This document shows, piece after piece, positions 54,745 to 64,000 of a stretch of DNA of 64,000 nt; within the stretch, counting starts at the first letter, position 1, and each line of letters begins with the position of its first letter. This DNA comes from Euclidia mi (Eukaryota; Arthropoda; Insecta; Lepidoptera; Erebidae): positions 16,795,552 to 16,859,551 of the forward strand of contig OX123186.2 in NCBI GenBank assembly GCA_944739405.2, in the 5' to 3' direction. The translations under genes and the position numbers were made by a program. Under the pieces are notes generated by a model, which did no database searches, was not told the DNA's origin, and worked only from the letters and a program-made list of their open reading frames with translations.

Positions 54745-55790
54745 TAAATAAAATAAAATAAAAAGCCTTTATTTCCCATAACCCTTAAATAACAGTCTAA
54801 TTGTAAATATATATATGTATGTTCGTGTAAGTTTCTATATTATTTAGTTTCTTATAATCTATGTATATGTTAATGCCTTACTTGGGTATGAGCCCCTCCT
54901 CGGGTGAAGGCCTCCTCCAGTATCTTCCAACTATCTCTATCATTTGCTATCTTCTGCCAATCTTTTCCTGCTGTGTCTATTAGGTCGTCAACCCATCTTC
55001 TTTTTGGTCTGCCTACTTTTCTTTTCCCTTTTAGCCCTATCCACTTTGTAGTTTTGCCTGTCCACCTGCTGTCCTTATATCGCGCTACGTGTCCGGCCCA
55101 TTGCCATTTTAGTTTTAATGCTTGCGCGAGGGCATCAGTTACCTTGGTTTTTTGTCTGATAGCTTCACTTCTGACTTTGTGTATTTTCCTGACGTTCAAT
55201 ATACTTCTTTTCATGGCTCTTTGTGTTGTTTTAATCTTTTCTTTAGCTCTTGACGTGAACACCCAAGTTTGGCAGCCGTACAGCAAGCAGGGCAGTATAC
55301 AAGTATCTATAACCGTTTTCTTCATGCTTATTGTGTAGTCTCCTTTAAGGATTTCTTTGAGTGACCAAAATTTCTTCCATGATATATTTGCTCTTCTTTC
55401 AACTTCGTCTTCTTTCCTTGTTTTCTTAAATGATACTTGTTTGCCTAAATAGATGTAGTTGTCGACGTATTCTATTCTATTTTCTCTTACGTGAATGGGC
55501 TTTTTATGGCTGTTCGTCATTATCTTGGTTTTGTTGGCGTTCATTTCTAATCCTACTTTAGAGCTAGCTTTATCTAGTGAGCATAGCATTTCTTGGAGAT
55601 CTTTTGAAGTTTCTGACATAATGACTATATCATCAGCAAATCTTAGATGACTTAAATGGTAATTGTTTATTTTTATACCTTTGGTTTTCCAGTTTATCTT
55701 TTGGAATATGTTTTCCAAAACAGCAATAAATAATTTAGGTGACAGCCGATCACCTTGTCTGACGCCTCTTTCAATTTTTATTACACACAC
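54745..55790 (-). pseudogene. RTE-clade non-LTR retrotransposon, 5'-truncated
   Basis: A 306-residue minus-strand frame (54870-55790) begins within the RT domain. RGVRQGD (8-14) is motif B and RFADDIVI (50-57) holds the catalytic DD of motif C. The region ANKTKIM, then YLGKQVS follows, and the end is the RTE-type GRPKRRWVDDLIDTAGKDWQ. The upstream endonuclease and RT motifs 0 to A are absent, so the copy is 5'-truncated near 55790. After the stop, a 3' tail with AATAAAGGCTTTTTATTTTA repeats lies at 54745-54785 on the minus strand. The frame is open throughout. The listed first Met is not a true start. Confidence 0.85.
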
Positions 55791-57430
55791 TAATTAGTTA
55801 CTTCTAAAACTTTAACAACTTCTAGCCAAAATGTTGTTACCAAATAACAATTTTGTTGAATAAATATTCTTAACTCAGATATTAAATTTATACTAGCGCT
55901 GAATACGTGTTCTAATGTTTTGTTAAAAATTTTAATGTTATTTGAAAGTTTGTTTACAAAAGACACATTCTGTATAGCATTCCTCCTACGAGTTTAATTT
56001 GACTGTCGACAAAGAGAATAGTATACAAGTCGAATATATTCCATATTAGGTACTTTAAAAGGCTTCGCTTGAAAAGGCTTAGAAACATATTATATATTTT
56101 TGGAAGGATTGCTCATGTGTATATTTAAGAGACAAAATACAGCGGTAACAGTATTGTAGGGAAAGAATTTTCACAATTCAAAGAGCAACATTAAAAAATA
56201 CACAGCCTTATGTGCACAGGATTTTTAGAAAAAGTTTCATAGTAGCAATAGAAATACAAAGAGAAGTTGTTTTTCCTTAAAGTTTATTGTTTGCCTCATT
56301 ACTACTCTAGTGGTGTTCCCAATAGGTCTACTTGTATCAAGAAAGCCTAGCCCAAGTTATTCTCAGCGATCATTTGTAAAAGCTACGAGACGTAGCAAAA
56401 GACTACAATAAACATATACATCATTCAAACTGCTACGACGTAGATAAACGTCGTAGTCTTGTGAAGCTTTTTATGTCAAACAGTTTTACATATAAATAAA
56501 TGCAGACAAAACCGGGTTAGGTTCTAGTCAAAAAAAACTTGATGAACCATATATCAGACGTAAAATATGTCTACATTATTCATACCAACAGAAATAAAAT
56601 ATAAATTAAGGACAACATTTTTAAAACAAACACTGCATTTATTAGTACAATTAGCTAATTCCCAGAACAAAATAGTAAAAAAACCTTATTTTCTCCACAT
56701 GTAACTGCGTTTAATACACTTGTTACCACGAGTGCTATCACCAGATCCTCTTAAAGCCAAGTCTTAACTAAAGAAAATCTTGAAAAATCTTCATGAAAGC
56801 TAAGAAATAAAGATAATAACCGCGGCATCGTTACACACTGCCAACTAGCTTACTTTAAAGTTAGTGTGTCGTTAACAGGAGTGTTTGTAGAACCTCTGTG
56901 GAGTGAGCGCTGTAATCCTTAAGTATATCTGGTCAGGTTAATCTTGTGTAATTGTACAAGATGGGGATGAGGGACGATATTGTAGCGATTTTGGACCGAT
57001 ATGAAAAAGTGAAGAGAACTGTGTGTGTGGATATTAATGCAAAATTGGAATTAACTGCGATTTATTCAGTCGTTACGTGGTGAGAGCTTATGGTAAAATA
57101 AGTAGTGTAGTAATTCGTTACGAATAATTTATTATTGTTAAGTAATACTTATACAATGACACTGCAGTACTAAACATTATTTTAAAATTCCCACGGCCGT
57201 ATAGTAAATCCTACGTCTAGGGTGATTTCACAAGACAGAATATTCCTCATTCGGGAAGATCACACAAAGATTCGTCACGTATGGTGCTCAAACCCACACC
57301 AATTTAAACGCCGTTTTAGCACCACCGTGATAACTGCCATTCATTAATAAGCATTAAAAATAAATAAAATATCGTGAATAGGTAAGTAAAGTACATAGGT
57401 GCCTACGTGAAAGATTAAAAATATATACTC
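55791..57430. other. AT-rich intergenic DNA
   Basis: Small inverted pieces such as GCTACG-AGA-CGTAGC (56387-56401) are present. No gene or nameable repeat. Confidence 0.4.
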
Positions 57431-57928
57431 AGGGTGCTTTTACACGGTGCATGTAGCTTGAGCATGTTGAGGCACATCCGCGGGTTATATGCACGGTAAA
57501 CATATCGTTTAAAAAAATGTGCGGGTCCAGCGACTTGAGCATGTACCAAAGCGAGCCACCCGCGCAACTAATTCGCGTGCTCTGCGACACGCGCGGGTCA
57601 CTCGCGCGTGTTACTTGTTAAAATGACATTTTTAACATATGATTTTAAAAGAATTTTTGTTCGTCGAGACATTTTGATGCGATTCAAGTCATAAAGCTAC
57701 CGCGCGAATAGCATGCACATGTAGCTCTTTACCACGAACAAATAACTTTTATGTAATGCAATGTACATACAGCTTGCGCAAGTAGCCCCTCGTCTTTACT
57801 TGCTCCAGTTATTTGCACCATGTACAAGTACAAGCGAGTAACTAGAACAAGTAGCTTGCGCATATTACTCACGCGTGTGACCCGCACTTTTACTTGCTCC
57901 AGCTACATGCACCGTGTACAAGCACCCT
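57431..57928. mobile_element. MITE, 498 bp, with ~36-bp imperfect TIRs
   Basis: It starts AGGGTGCTTTTACACGGTGC and its end reads, on the reverse strand, AGGGTGCTTGTACACGGTGC. The arms stay similar through ATGTAGCT-x-GAGCA. The interior is GC-rich with CGCGTG/CACGCG blocks and repeats of the arm motif. No clear target duplication (flanks ATATACTC and CACATTCG), so the superfamily is uncertain. Confidence 0.7.
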
Positions 57929-58128
57929 CACATTCGTAGTTATGATAAGAATATATTAGTTCTCCCATTCACCGATAGATGGCGTTATTTTCAATTATTG
58001 CCATTCGTAATAATATATATATACGGGAATTAACGCGAACATGCATTAGGTATTTACATACCTTATTTTGCTTTAGGTTTCGAGACGGTTGTACGCCCCG
58101 TGGTCGCAAGCTGACTGGTGTAGCAGTG

Positions 58129-59430
58129 TCACGTCTCCGAGTGCGAGGTAGAAGGTTCCATTTCCACCCCCGGGTCGTTTATTTTAGAAGTACCGGCGTA
58201 AAACACACTAACCGTATCTGTATATTGAACATTCGTCGACTGCGCATTAAAGTGGGGTGTTGTTAGTCGAATCACTGGATTCCACGCCGATGACAATTTG
58301 AAGCCCTCTTCCCGATTGAAATTTTTATGTTTTCTGATTTCGATCGCTTCACGCACAACTCTTGGGTAAAAGTGGCGTTCCGTGGAGAGGACTTGAGGAC
58401 GATGAAATTCAATCCAGTGATTGGTGCCCGATTGAAGTAAATGTACCGCAATCGCCGATTTGTTCGTTTGACGGTTCTTTACAGCTGCGATGTGCTTCTT
58501 TATACGTTCAGCGATAGTCCGCTTCGTTTGCCCTATGTAAGAGCTACCGCAGCTGCAGTTAATTTTATAGACACCTGGGGTTTGTAGCGGTAGAACATCC
58601 TTTGGTGTGCCCACCATGTTGTATACTTTGGCCCCTGGTGTAAATACGGTCGGAATGGAGTAGTTTTTTAACTTGGCTCCTGTTTTATCCGTAACACCTC
58701 TAATGTAGGGCATGCAGGTCTGTTGTCTATTTACCGCCGGATGTTTTTCTCGCTTGGTAGGCCGCGTCGTTCGTCGTTGTACCTGGTATCCGTTTTTCCT
58801 GAGTACCTCCTGAACATGGTCTAGCTCTAGCTTCAAATGCTCAGGGTCACAGAGGTCATGTGCTCTGTTTTTTAGTGACGTCACAACGGATTGCAGGTGT
58901 CGAGGGTGGTGGTGCAACGTGGCGTGCAGGTATCTATCTGTGTATGTAGGCTTCCGGTATACGCAGTGTGTTAAGGACCCATCTGGTCTCACAGTCACTT
59001 TGACATCCAAGAATGACAACGATCTGTCAGTTTCCATTTCGTAGGTGAACCTCATTTTCGGATGAACGGAGTTAAAGTGTTGCACATATTGATCTACTTC
59101 CTGCTTACCTCCTTTTACGATACTAAAGATGTCGTCCACATATCTTTTCCAAAGCCTGATGGTCTTAGGTCCGATGCTAAGCGCCTTTTCCTCAAAATGT
59201 TCCATCCAGATTTTAGCCAGTACTGGGGCTACTGGACTCCCCATTGCGACACCATCGATCTGGAGGTAATATTGGCCTTGGAAGAGGAAGTAGTTGCCAT
59301 CTAAGCAGTGTTTTAATAGATTAATATAGTTGTGAGGCATATCATTGTCACTCAGTTTGTCCCTCACTACGTCCAGACATTCCCTTATTTGAACATTGGT
59401 AAAGAGCGACTCAACGTCAAAGCTTACCAT
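58129..59430 (-). pseudogene. Penelope-like RT and GIY-YIG endonuclease, minus copy
   Basis: The meaningful frame starts at the VSFDVESLFTN block. The open frame reaches to 59496, but its first 20 or so residues are junction sequence. RT motifs follow in order: the motif A block, DGVAMGSPVAPVLA (motif B) and RYVDDIF with the catalytic DD. Next come FLDVKV and a linker. The C-terminal GIY-YIG endonuclease has GVYKINCSCGSSYIG with its zinc-like C-x-C pair, R331 in the following helix, and the conserved RE-x-IEIRKH stretch. The RT N-terminus is missing, so the copy is 5'-truncated, although the remaining frame is open. The family retrotransposes by RT primed at the nick made by the GIY-YIG nuclease. 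Confidence 0.85.
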
Positions 59431-59468
59431 TACAATGATGAAAAGAACAATGCCCATTTCTGGCCTTT

Positions 59469-60496
59469 GGCTTTGGAAAAGATACGTGGACGACATCTTT
59501 AGTATCGTAAAAGGAGGTAAGCAGGAAGTAGATCAATATGTGCAACACCTGAACTCCATTCATCCGAAAATGAGGTTCACCTACGAAATGGAAACTGACA
59601 GATCGTTGTCATTCTTGGATGTCAAAGTGACTGTGAGACCAGATGGGTCCTTAACACACTGCGTATACCGGAAGCCTACACACACTGATAGATACCTGCA
59701 CGCCACGTCGCACCAACACCCTCGACACCTGCAATCCGTCGTGACGACACTAAAAAACAGAGCACATGACCTCTGTGACCCTGAGCATTTGAAGCTAGAG
59801 CTAGACCATGTTCAGGAGGTACTCAGTAAAAACGGATACCAGGTACAACGACGAATGACGCGGCCTACCAAACGAGAAAAACATCCGACGGTAAATAGAC
59901 AACCGACCTACATGCCCTACATTAGAGGTGTTACGGATAAAATAGCAGCCAAGTTAAAAAACGACTCCATTCCGACCGTATTTACACCAGGGGCCAAAGT
60001 ATACAACATGGTGGGCACACCAAAGGATGTTCTACCGCTACAAACCCCAGGTGTCTATAAAATTAACTGCAGCTGCGGTAGCTCTTACATAGGGCAAACG
60101 AAGCGGACTATCGCTGAACGTATAAAGGAGCACATCGCAGCTGTAAAGAACCGTCAAACGAACAAATCGGCGATTGCGGAACATTTACTTCAATCGGGCA
60201 CCAATCACTGGATTGAATTTCATCGTCCCCAAGTCCTCTCCACGGAACGCCACTTTTACCCAAGAGTTGTGCGTGAAGCGATCGAAATCAGAAAACATAA
60301 AAATTTCAATCGGGAAGAGGGCTTCAAATTGTCATCGGCGTGGAATCCAGTGATTCGACTAACAACACCCAACTTTAATGCGCAGTCGGCGAATGTTCAA
60401 TATACAGATACGGTTAGTGTGTTTTGCGCCTGTACTTCGAAAATAAACGACCCGGGGGTAGAAATGGAACCTTCTACCTCGCACTCGGAGACGTGA
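59469..60496 (+). pseudogene. Penelope-like RT (C-terminal) and GIY-YIG endonuclease, plus copy
   Basis: The homologous frame begins at LWKRYVDDIFSIVKGG and runs open to a stop at 60496. It includes SFLDVKVTVRPDGS, the linker and GIY-YIG (GVYKINCSCGSSYIG). RT motifs upstream of YVDD are missing. The sequence before 59469 in the same open frame is reverse-strand material of the minus copy and was excluded. It is slightly diverged from the minus copy (for example RIKEH for RIKKH). Confidence 0.85.
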
Positions 60497-60614
60497 CACC
60501 GCTACACCAGTCAGCTTGCGACCACGGGGCGTGCAACCGTCTCGAAACGTAAAGCAATATAAGGTATGTAAATACCTAATGCATGTTCGCGTTATTTCCC
60601 GCATATATATATAT

Positions 60615-61051
60615 TCTTAAACATGCAACGCGAGTGTTTAAAAGTTTCGTAGTTATGATACTCGTCAGGCCTTCAGTTACAGGTCAAATATGTTGCTAAA
60701 ATCATAAATAAAAAATCTCTTATATGTCATTTACGTACCACTGTCTTCCAATTATTTCAAAATAGTAAACAACAAAGTTTCCTAGTATCTCATATTAAGT
60801 TACAAAATAAAGTTTGTAACGTTTTGAGATCTATCCGCGGAATAGGTGTCTCGCCTTAGCAATGTTTATGGTGAAGCGACTGGTCTAAATTTAGCATATA
60901 TTCCTAGTGCAATTAAGATGGAGGCAGTTGGACTAATTGCAGGCAATTTGTGCATAATTATGTTTTACGTTACTGCGGCTAGCGGGTCACGACGATAATT
61001 CAAGGCCAAAAAGTGTTATTTTTGTTTATATCAAATACAGTTTTATGAGTA
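60615..61051. other. AT-rich intergenic DNA
   Basis: No recognisable feature. Confidence 0.4.
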
Positions 61052-61275
61052 ACTAGAGGACGCCAGCAGCTACGCCTGCATTTTTTTTAAATTTCCCCGT
61101 TTTGGCCGATCCCGTAGGAATTTCGAGAAATCCCTTCTTAGTGCACCCCTACGGTCCCCACGGAATATACATGCCAAATTTCAGCTTCCTGCGCCCAATA
61201 GTTTCGGCTGTAGCCTGTCTGTCAGTCAGTCAGTAACGCAAGGATTTTATATATTAAGATTAAGATTTTTACATC
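61052..61275 (-). repeat. GACTGACTGACAGACA repeat, full minus copy
   Basis: It runs from CTAGAGGACGCCAGCAGCTA to CTGTCAGTCAGTCAGTAACG and TTTTATATATTAAG. It is the reference copy used to recognise the nested insertion at 52540-53226. Confidence 0.8.
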
Positions 61276-62119
61276 ACTGAATACATACACTTTCAAAACA
61301 ATACAGGGTGTAACAGGAGAGGTAAATCATGAGCGCAGCAATGTTAAAATACTGTTTAGATACATACCTAACATTAGCGCGCCTGTTATCCTGTATTTTC
61401 AAGCTTTAACAAAGCTTCAAGCCAATACTTTTCTCCTCTAAGCCTCGCCTCTAGTGTCGACAGTTTCATATGTACGTTTCCATCACTTCATCACACTTTA
61501 ATAATAGAGTAATCTCTTGCTGAGACCTTTCAGTCAAACAGTATCGATACTTAAAGCTTAATGTTTTGTTCCTCCCAAAGTAGTCTGCTGAAGTTTTCAG
61601 TCTTCGCTGTCACCAAAAACATGTGGAACGGCAAATTCATTACAAACTGTGTAATGTGAGCGGCACGATTACAAGGAAAACGCTAAGTTTCTCGTTAATG
61701 CGGAAACCATGCTACAGTAAGTTGTATTCTATCATGGCGGTTCAACTTGTAAGCAGAGGCAGCCAGTGTGATACTTTTTATGGTGTAGCAAACGAAGTGT
61801 AAGCTAGGTACGAAATGTGTAAATTGTATTTCATCAAAGACTTGGTACCCATACTCGAAGATTCGCACATTCTTATGTCACGAAGATTTTTAACAGTCAT
61901 TATTGATATTCTATACCCTAGAATATACTGGTTCTGGTCTAAGCTTTGTAAATATCGCTACGCCTTGGGGTTGGGACCGTCAGGTCAGACACAAGCTTTC
62001 CTGAAGATACCTAGTGCACATGCTGGACATGTATGTGTTACCGGAAAATAACAAAAACCGCAAAACTATATATTCCTTAGGAAATTTATAAACTTTCGGT
62101 TTATTCGGCTTATTGCAAA
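61276..62119. other. intergenic DNA
   Basis: A single MITE-like end (ATACAGGGTGTAACAGGAG) lies at 61304. The 78-residue frame 61815-62051 has no known motif and includes part of an RTE-like region with CAGGTCAGACACAAGC. Confidence 0.35.
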
Positions 62120-62380
62120 CGGGGAGATGTTTCTTCATCATCAGCCTGTAACAGTCCACTGCTGGACTAGGCCTGTCCTTTGAAAGGAGGAATTGGCCTA
62201 CTATACCACGCTGGCCAAACGGGTTGGTATAGGGTTTGTATCAAGTTTTCCTTCTCTTACAGTGTTGTTCTCTGCATAATATGCTCCCTCTGTCGGCTCT
62301 TACGACACCCATGGGATGATATGGGGTGGTGACATTCCGTATTCTTAATCCGTCACCACGCGGATGTTTCTTATACCTAC
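62120..62380 (-). repeat. retroelement-tail repeat
   Basis: CAGTCCACTGCTGGACTAGG is a very common lepidopteran retroelement end. It is followed by a CGGCTCTTACGACACCCATG segment related to 36535-36665. Confidence 0.6.
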
Positions 62381-62543
62381 TAAAAAAATTTACACTGTAG
62401 TTCATAATCGACGAAAAAGTTAAAATTTTCAGCATAGCGTTATGAATTAAAAAATTCATAACGTAAACATCTAATTACAGGATTTTTCGGTTCAACATGG
62501 GAAGAGAGCTCCTTTTTAGACTTTTTACTTAACTGTATGTACG

Positions 62544-62839
62544 CAGGGCCGTTCCGACCCAATGCAGCGCCTGTGTGCGAAATCTATGAAGCGCCTGTGG
62601 CGAGTGTGGTAGGGCGGATGACCTTTTTTTTTTTTTAGTCGTTACCTCACAATTCCGGCCTAAATTATTTGCCCCTCTTACGCCACTGCGTCTGTGTGCG
62701 AATTCTGTGAAGCGCCTTTTTTGGCATCCTTTTTCGAAAATAAGTGTTATAATTAACGCATATCTCGGCGCGCGGCGCCCCTGTCACCCTGGCGCCTGTG
62801 TGCGCCGCACACATTGCACATAGGGAAGGTTCGGCCCTG
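62544..62839. mobile_element. hAT-type MITE, 296 bp, perfect 8-bp target duplication
   Basis: The inverted ends are CAGGGCCGTTCCGACCC and GGGAAGGTTCGGCCCTG. Both flanks carry the identical 8 bp TATGTACG (62536-62543 and 62840-62847). The CAGGG ends and 8-bp duplication are diagnostic of hAT elements. There is no coding capacity. The inside repeats GCGCCTGTGTGCG-type motifs several times. Confidence 0.9.
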
Positions 62840-62847
62840 TATGTACG

Positions 62848-63309
62848 TCATCGCCATTACGTTATAAAATCATTATGCAAAAACTCATGGCAATACAAAC
62901 ATTTAATTTAGTAATGGAATGAGCAAGTGAGTGCTAAAACGCTTACAAACAGTGGCCTTGAGAAGATTATTCAGATACACCTTAGCTAATGTTTGGATGA
63001 GCCCGTGGCAAAGTGGCGACCGCTCTATTCTATCGATTCGCGGCGTTAAGCGACTTCAACGCCCTCTGGTTTATAGATGGGTGATCGTTCACGACAATAT
63101 ACACGCATCCGTGTCTCAAGCAGCATCAAGTCGTTGGCCCTAGGTATGATGCCGAATTATGTAATTGAAATCTAAAATCGTATATCTTCAAACTGGAATA
63201 AAACGAGACTTTTTTATCAGGCGGCGGTTACGCCTGCGGGTCAGTAGAAAAGCTATTGTCAGCACAGCCCAGGAACATTTCACCATCATCATATCTTAGT
63301 GGGAAGAAT
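62848..63309. other. intergenic DNA with one unexplained open frame
   Basis: The 70-residue frame 62931-63143 (LQTVALRRLFRYTLANVW...) matches no family that I know and lies in slightly GC-richer DNA. Confidence 0.3.
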
Positions 63310-63460
63310 AACATGATTGACTCATCATCATCCTCCTAGCGTTATCCCAGTTTCAACCTGGGGTCCGCTTACTATATAGTTTAACCGGCTTTGGCTGAAT
63401 ATTAGCTTTTCCACACAGCGACTGCCTGTCTGACCTCCGCAACTCAACGGGATAGCGATT
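63310..63460 (-). repeat. SINE family D, minus copy
   Basis: The minus strand carries GTTGCGGAGGTCAGACAGGC, then CGCTGTGTGGAAAAGC, CCCAGGTTGAAACTGGGATA and a GATGATGATGAG tail. Confidence 0.65.
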
Positions 63461-63479
63461 TTCCATGGTTTAGACTAGT

Positions 63480-63680
63480 GTCAGTTTATTTAGAAGGTAA
63501 AACTTTCAAAGATCTTCATGATAACCGGGACCGATGGCTTAACGTGCTCATTGAGTCAAGCGATAATTCAAAATTCCATACACACATAACTCCGAAAAGT
63601 CATAGGTGCGCGCCGTGGATTCGAAGCCGACCCCTCTGCATGGCAGTCTGTTGGTATCTCCACTAGGTAGGCTATCACTG
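63480..63680 (-). repeat. SINE family C, minus copy
   Basis: The head has AGTGGAGATACCAACAGACT and GGCTTCGAATCCACGGCGCG (B-box region). The body ends GGTTATCATGAAGATCTTTG. Confidence 0.6.
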
Positions 63681-64000
63681 CCTTACTGTAATAACATGAT
63701 TGGCTTACAAAGATTAATATAACTGATACTGCTACCCAAACCCACCACACAAAGCTACATAATATATGAGATTTTTTCATAATGGAAGGAAGCCTATACC
63801 CAGCAGTAAGACAGATTATAAATAGGGCTGATGATGATGACATGATGAACGATAGAATTTATTTTCTTTATTTTATAATATTTTTATTTATTTATTTAAT
63901 TATTTTTGTGCTTTCCATCATGGGTTTTATTGGCAATTTCAAGGCTACAATTCATAATAAACCGAAAACATAAGAAGATAAATGGCAGCATACTAACCCT
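63681..64000. other. AT-rich intergenic DNA with RTE-like tail
   Basis: CCTATACCCAGCAGTAAGAC followed by GGGCTGATGATGATGACA at 63793-63842 is an RTE-like 3' end. Nothing else recognised. Confidence 0.45.

Larger units (their letters stand above)
58011..60614. mobile_element. head-to-head pair of Penelope-like elements (1.15-kb inverted repeat)
   Basis: Arms 58011-59156 and about 59469-60614 are inverted copies of the same Penelope-like 3' part. The spacer 59157-59468 holds upstream RT sequence of the minus copy only, plus about 40 bases of unclear origin at 59431-59468. The encoded proteins differ at roughly 5 per cent of positions. Inverted or partial duplications are usual for Penelope-like insertions, so this may be one complex insertion event. 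The outer ends share AGGTATTTACATACC and an AT-repeat. Confidence 0.85.

Noticed and set aside
58129..60496. Homing endonuclease (GIY-YIG) of an intron
   Set aside because: The GIY-YIG domain is fused to a Penelope-type RT with YVDD, so it belongs to a retroelement.

Overview
The window looks like transposon-rich intergenic DNA from a moth or butterfly (Lepidoptera). It is AT-rich and has no bacterial gene organisation. It is dense in repeats I associate with lepidopteran genomes: the family carrying a GACTGACTGACAGACA core, several tRNA-headed SINE families, RTE-like tails ending in GATGATGAT, RTE and Jockey-like reverse transcriptases, and Penelope-like elements. The assignment rests on repeat content and codon-level features, not on a database match. 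No clearly functional conserved host gene was found. The nearest candidates are a two-exon THAP zinc-finger gene, a GC-rich ORF inside a duplicated block, and two tRNA-Glu loci.

Layout: 1-4.6 kb holds fragments of two SINE families and one GACTGACTGAC repeat in AT-rich DNA. From 4.62 to 9.57 kb lies a nearly complete MULE DNA transposon, about 4.95 kb long, with roughly 230-bp terminal inverted repeats, a FLYWCH plus MULE transposase on the minus strand broken by one frameshift, and a three-unit tandem array beside one terminus. Directly against its right end (9.57-11.92 kb) is a decayed non-LTR retrotransposon whose C-terminus carries an R2-type CCHC and PD-D endonuclease signature. A two-exon THAP gene follows (12.37-13.09 kb), then a PIF/Harbinger-type MITE with TTA target duplications (13.96-14.62 kb).

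From 14.6 to 26 kb there are mostly repeats, SINEs and retroelement tails, plus a perfect 56-bp-stem hairpin at 18.57 kb. Between 26.0 and 33.6 kb a segment of about 2-2.8 kb is present twice in direct orientation. The first copy contains a 698-bp solo LTR with a 4-bp target duplication, and the second serves as its empty-site control. The second copy also keeps a GC-rich ORF that is mostly deleted from the first. A tRNA-Glu-like gene lies between the copies and a degenerate one at 35.8 kb. From 34.5 to 37.8 kb there are two Jockey-like reverse transcriptase fragments.

From 38 to 54 kb there are SINEs, hairpins, a TA-flanked MITE (49.3 kb) and a nested insertion (52.5-53.2 kb). The right part holds a 5'-truncated RTE element (54.7-55.8 kb), a 498-bp MITE (57.4 kb), a head-to-head pair of Penelope-like elements forming a 1.1-kb-arm inverted repeat (58.0-60.6 kb), and a 296-bp hAT-type MITE with a perfect 8-bp target duplication (62.5 kb).

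The most unusual window-wide signal is the number of short-loop, near-perfect inverted repeats: 19 recorded, with stems of about 10-56 bp and often 0-7 nt loops, several in adjacent or overlapping pairs. They lie in otherwise unrelated sequence and are not obviously copies of one family.
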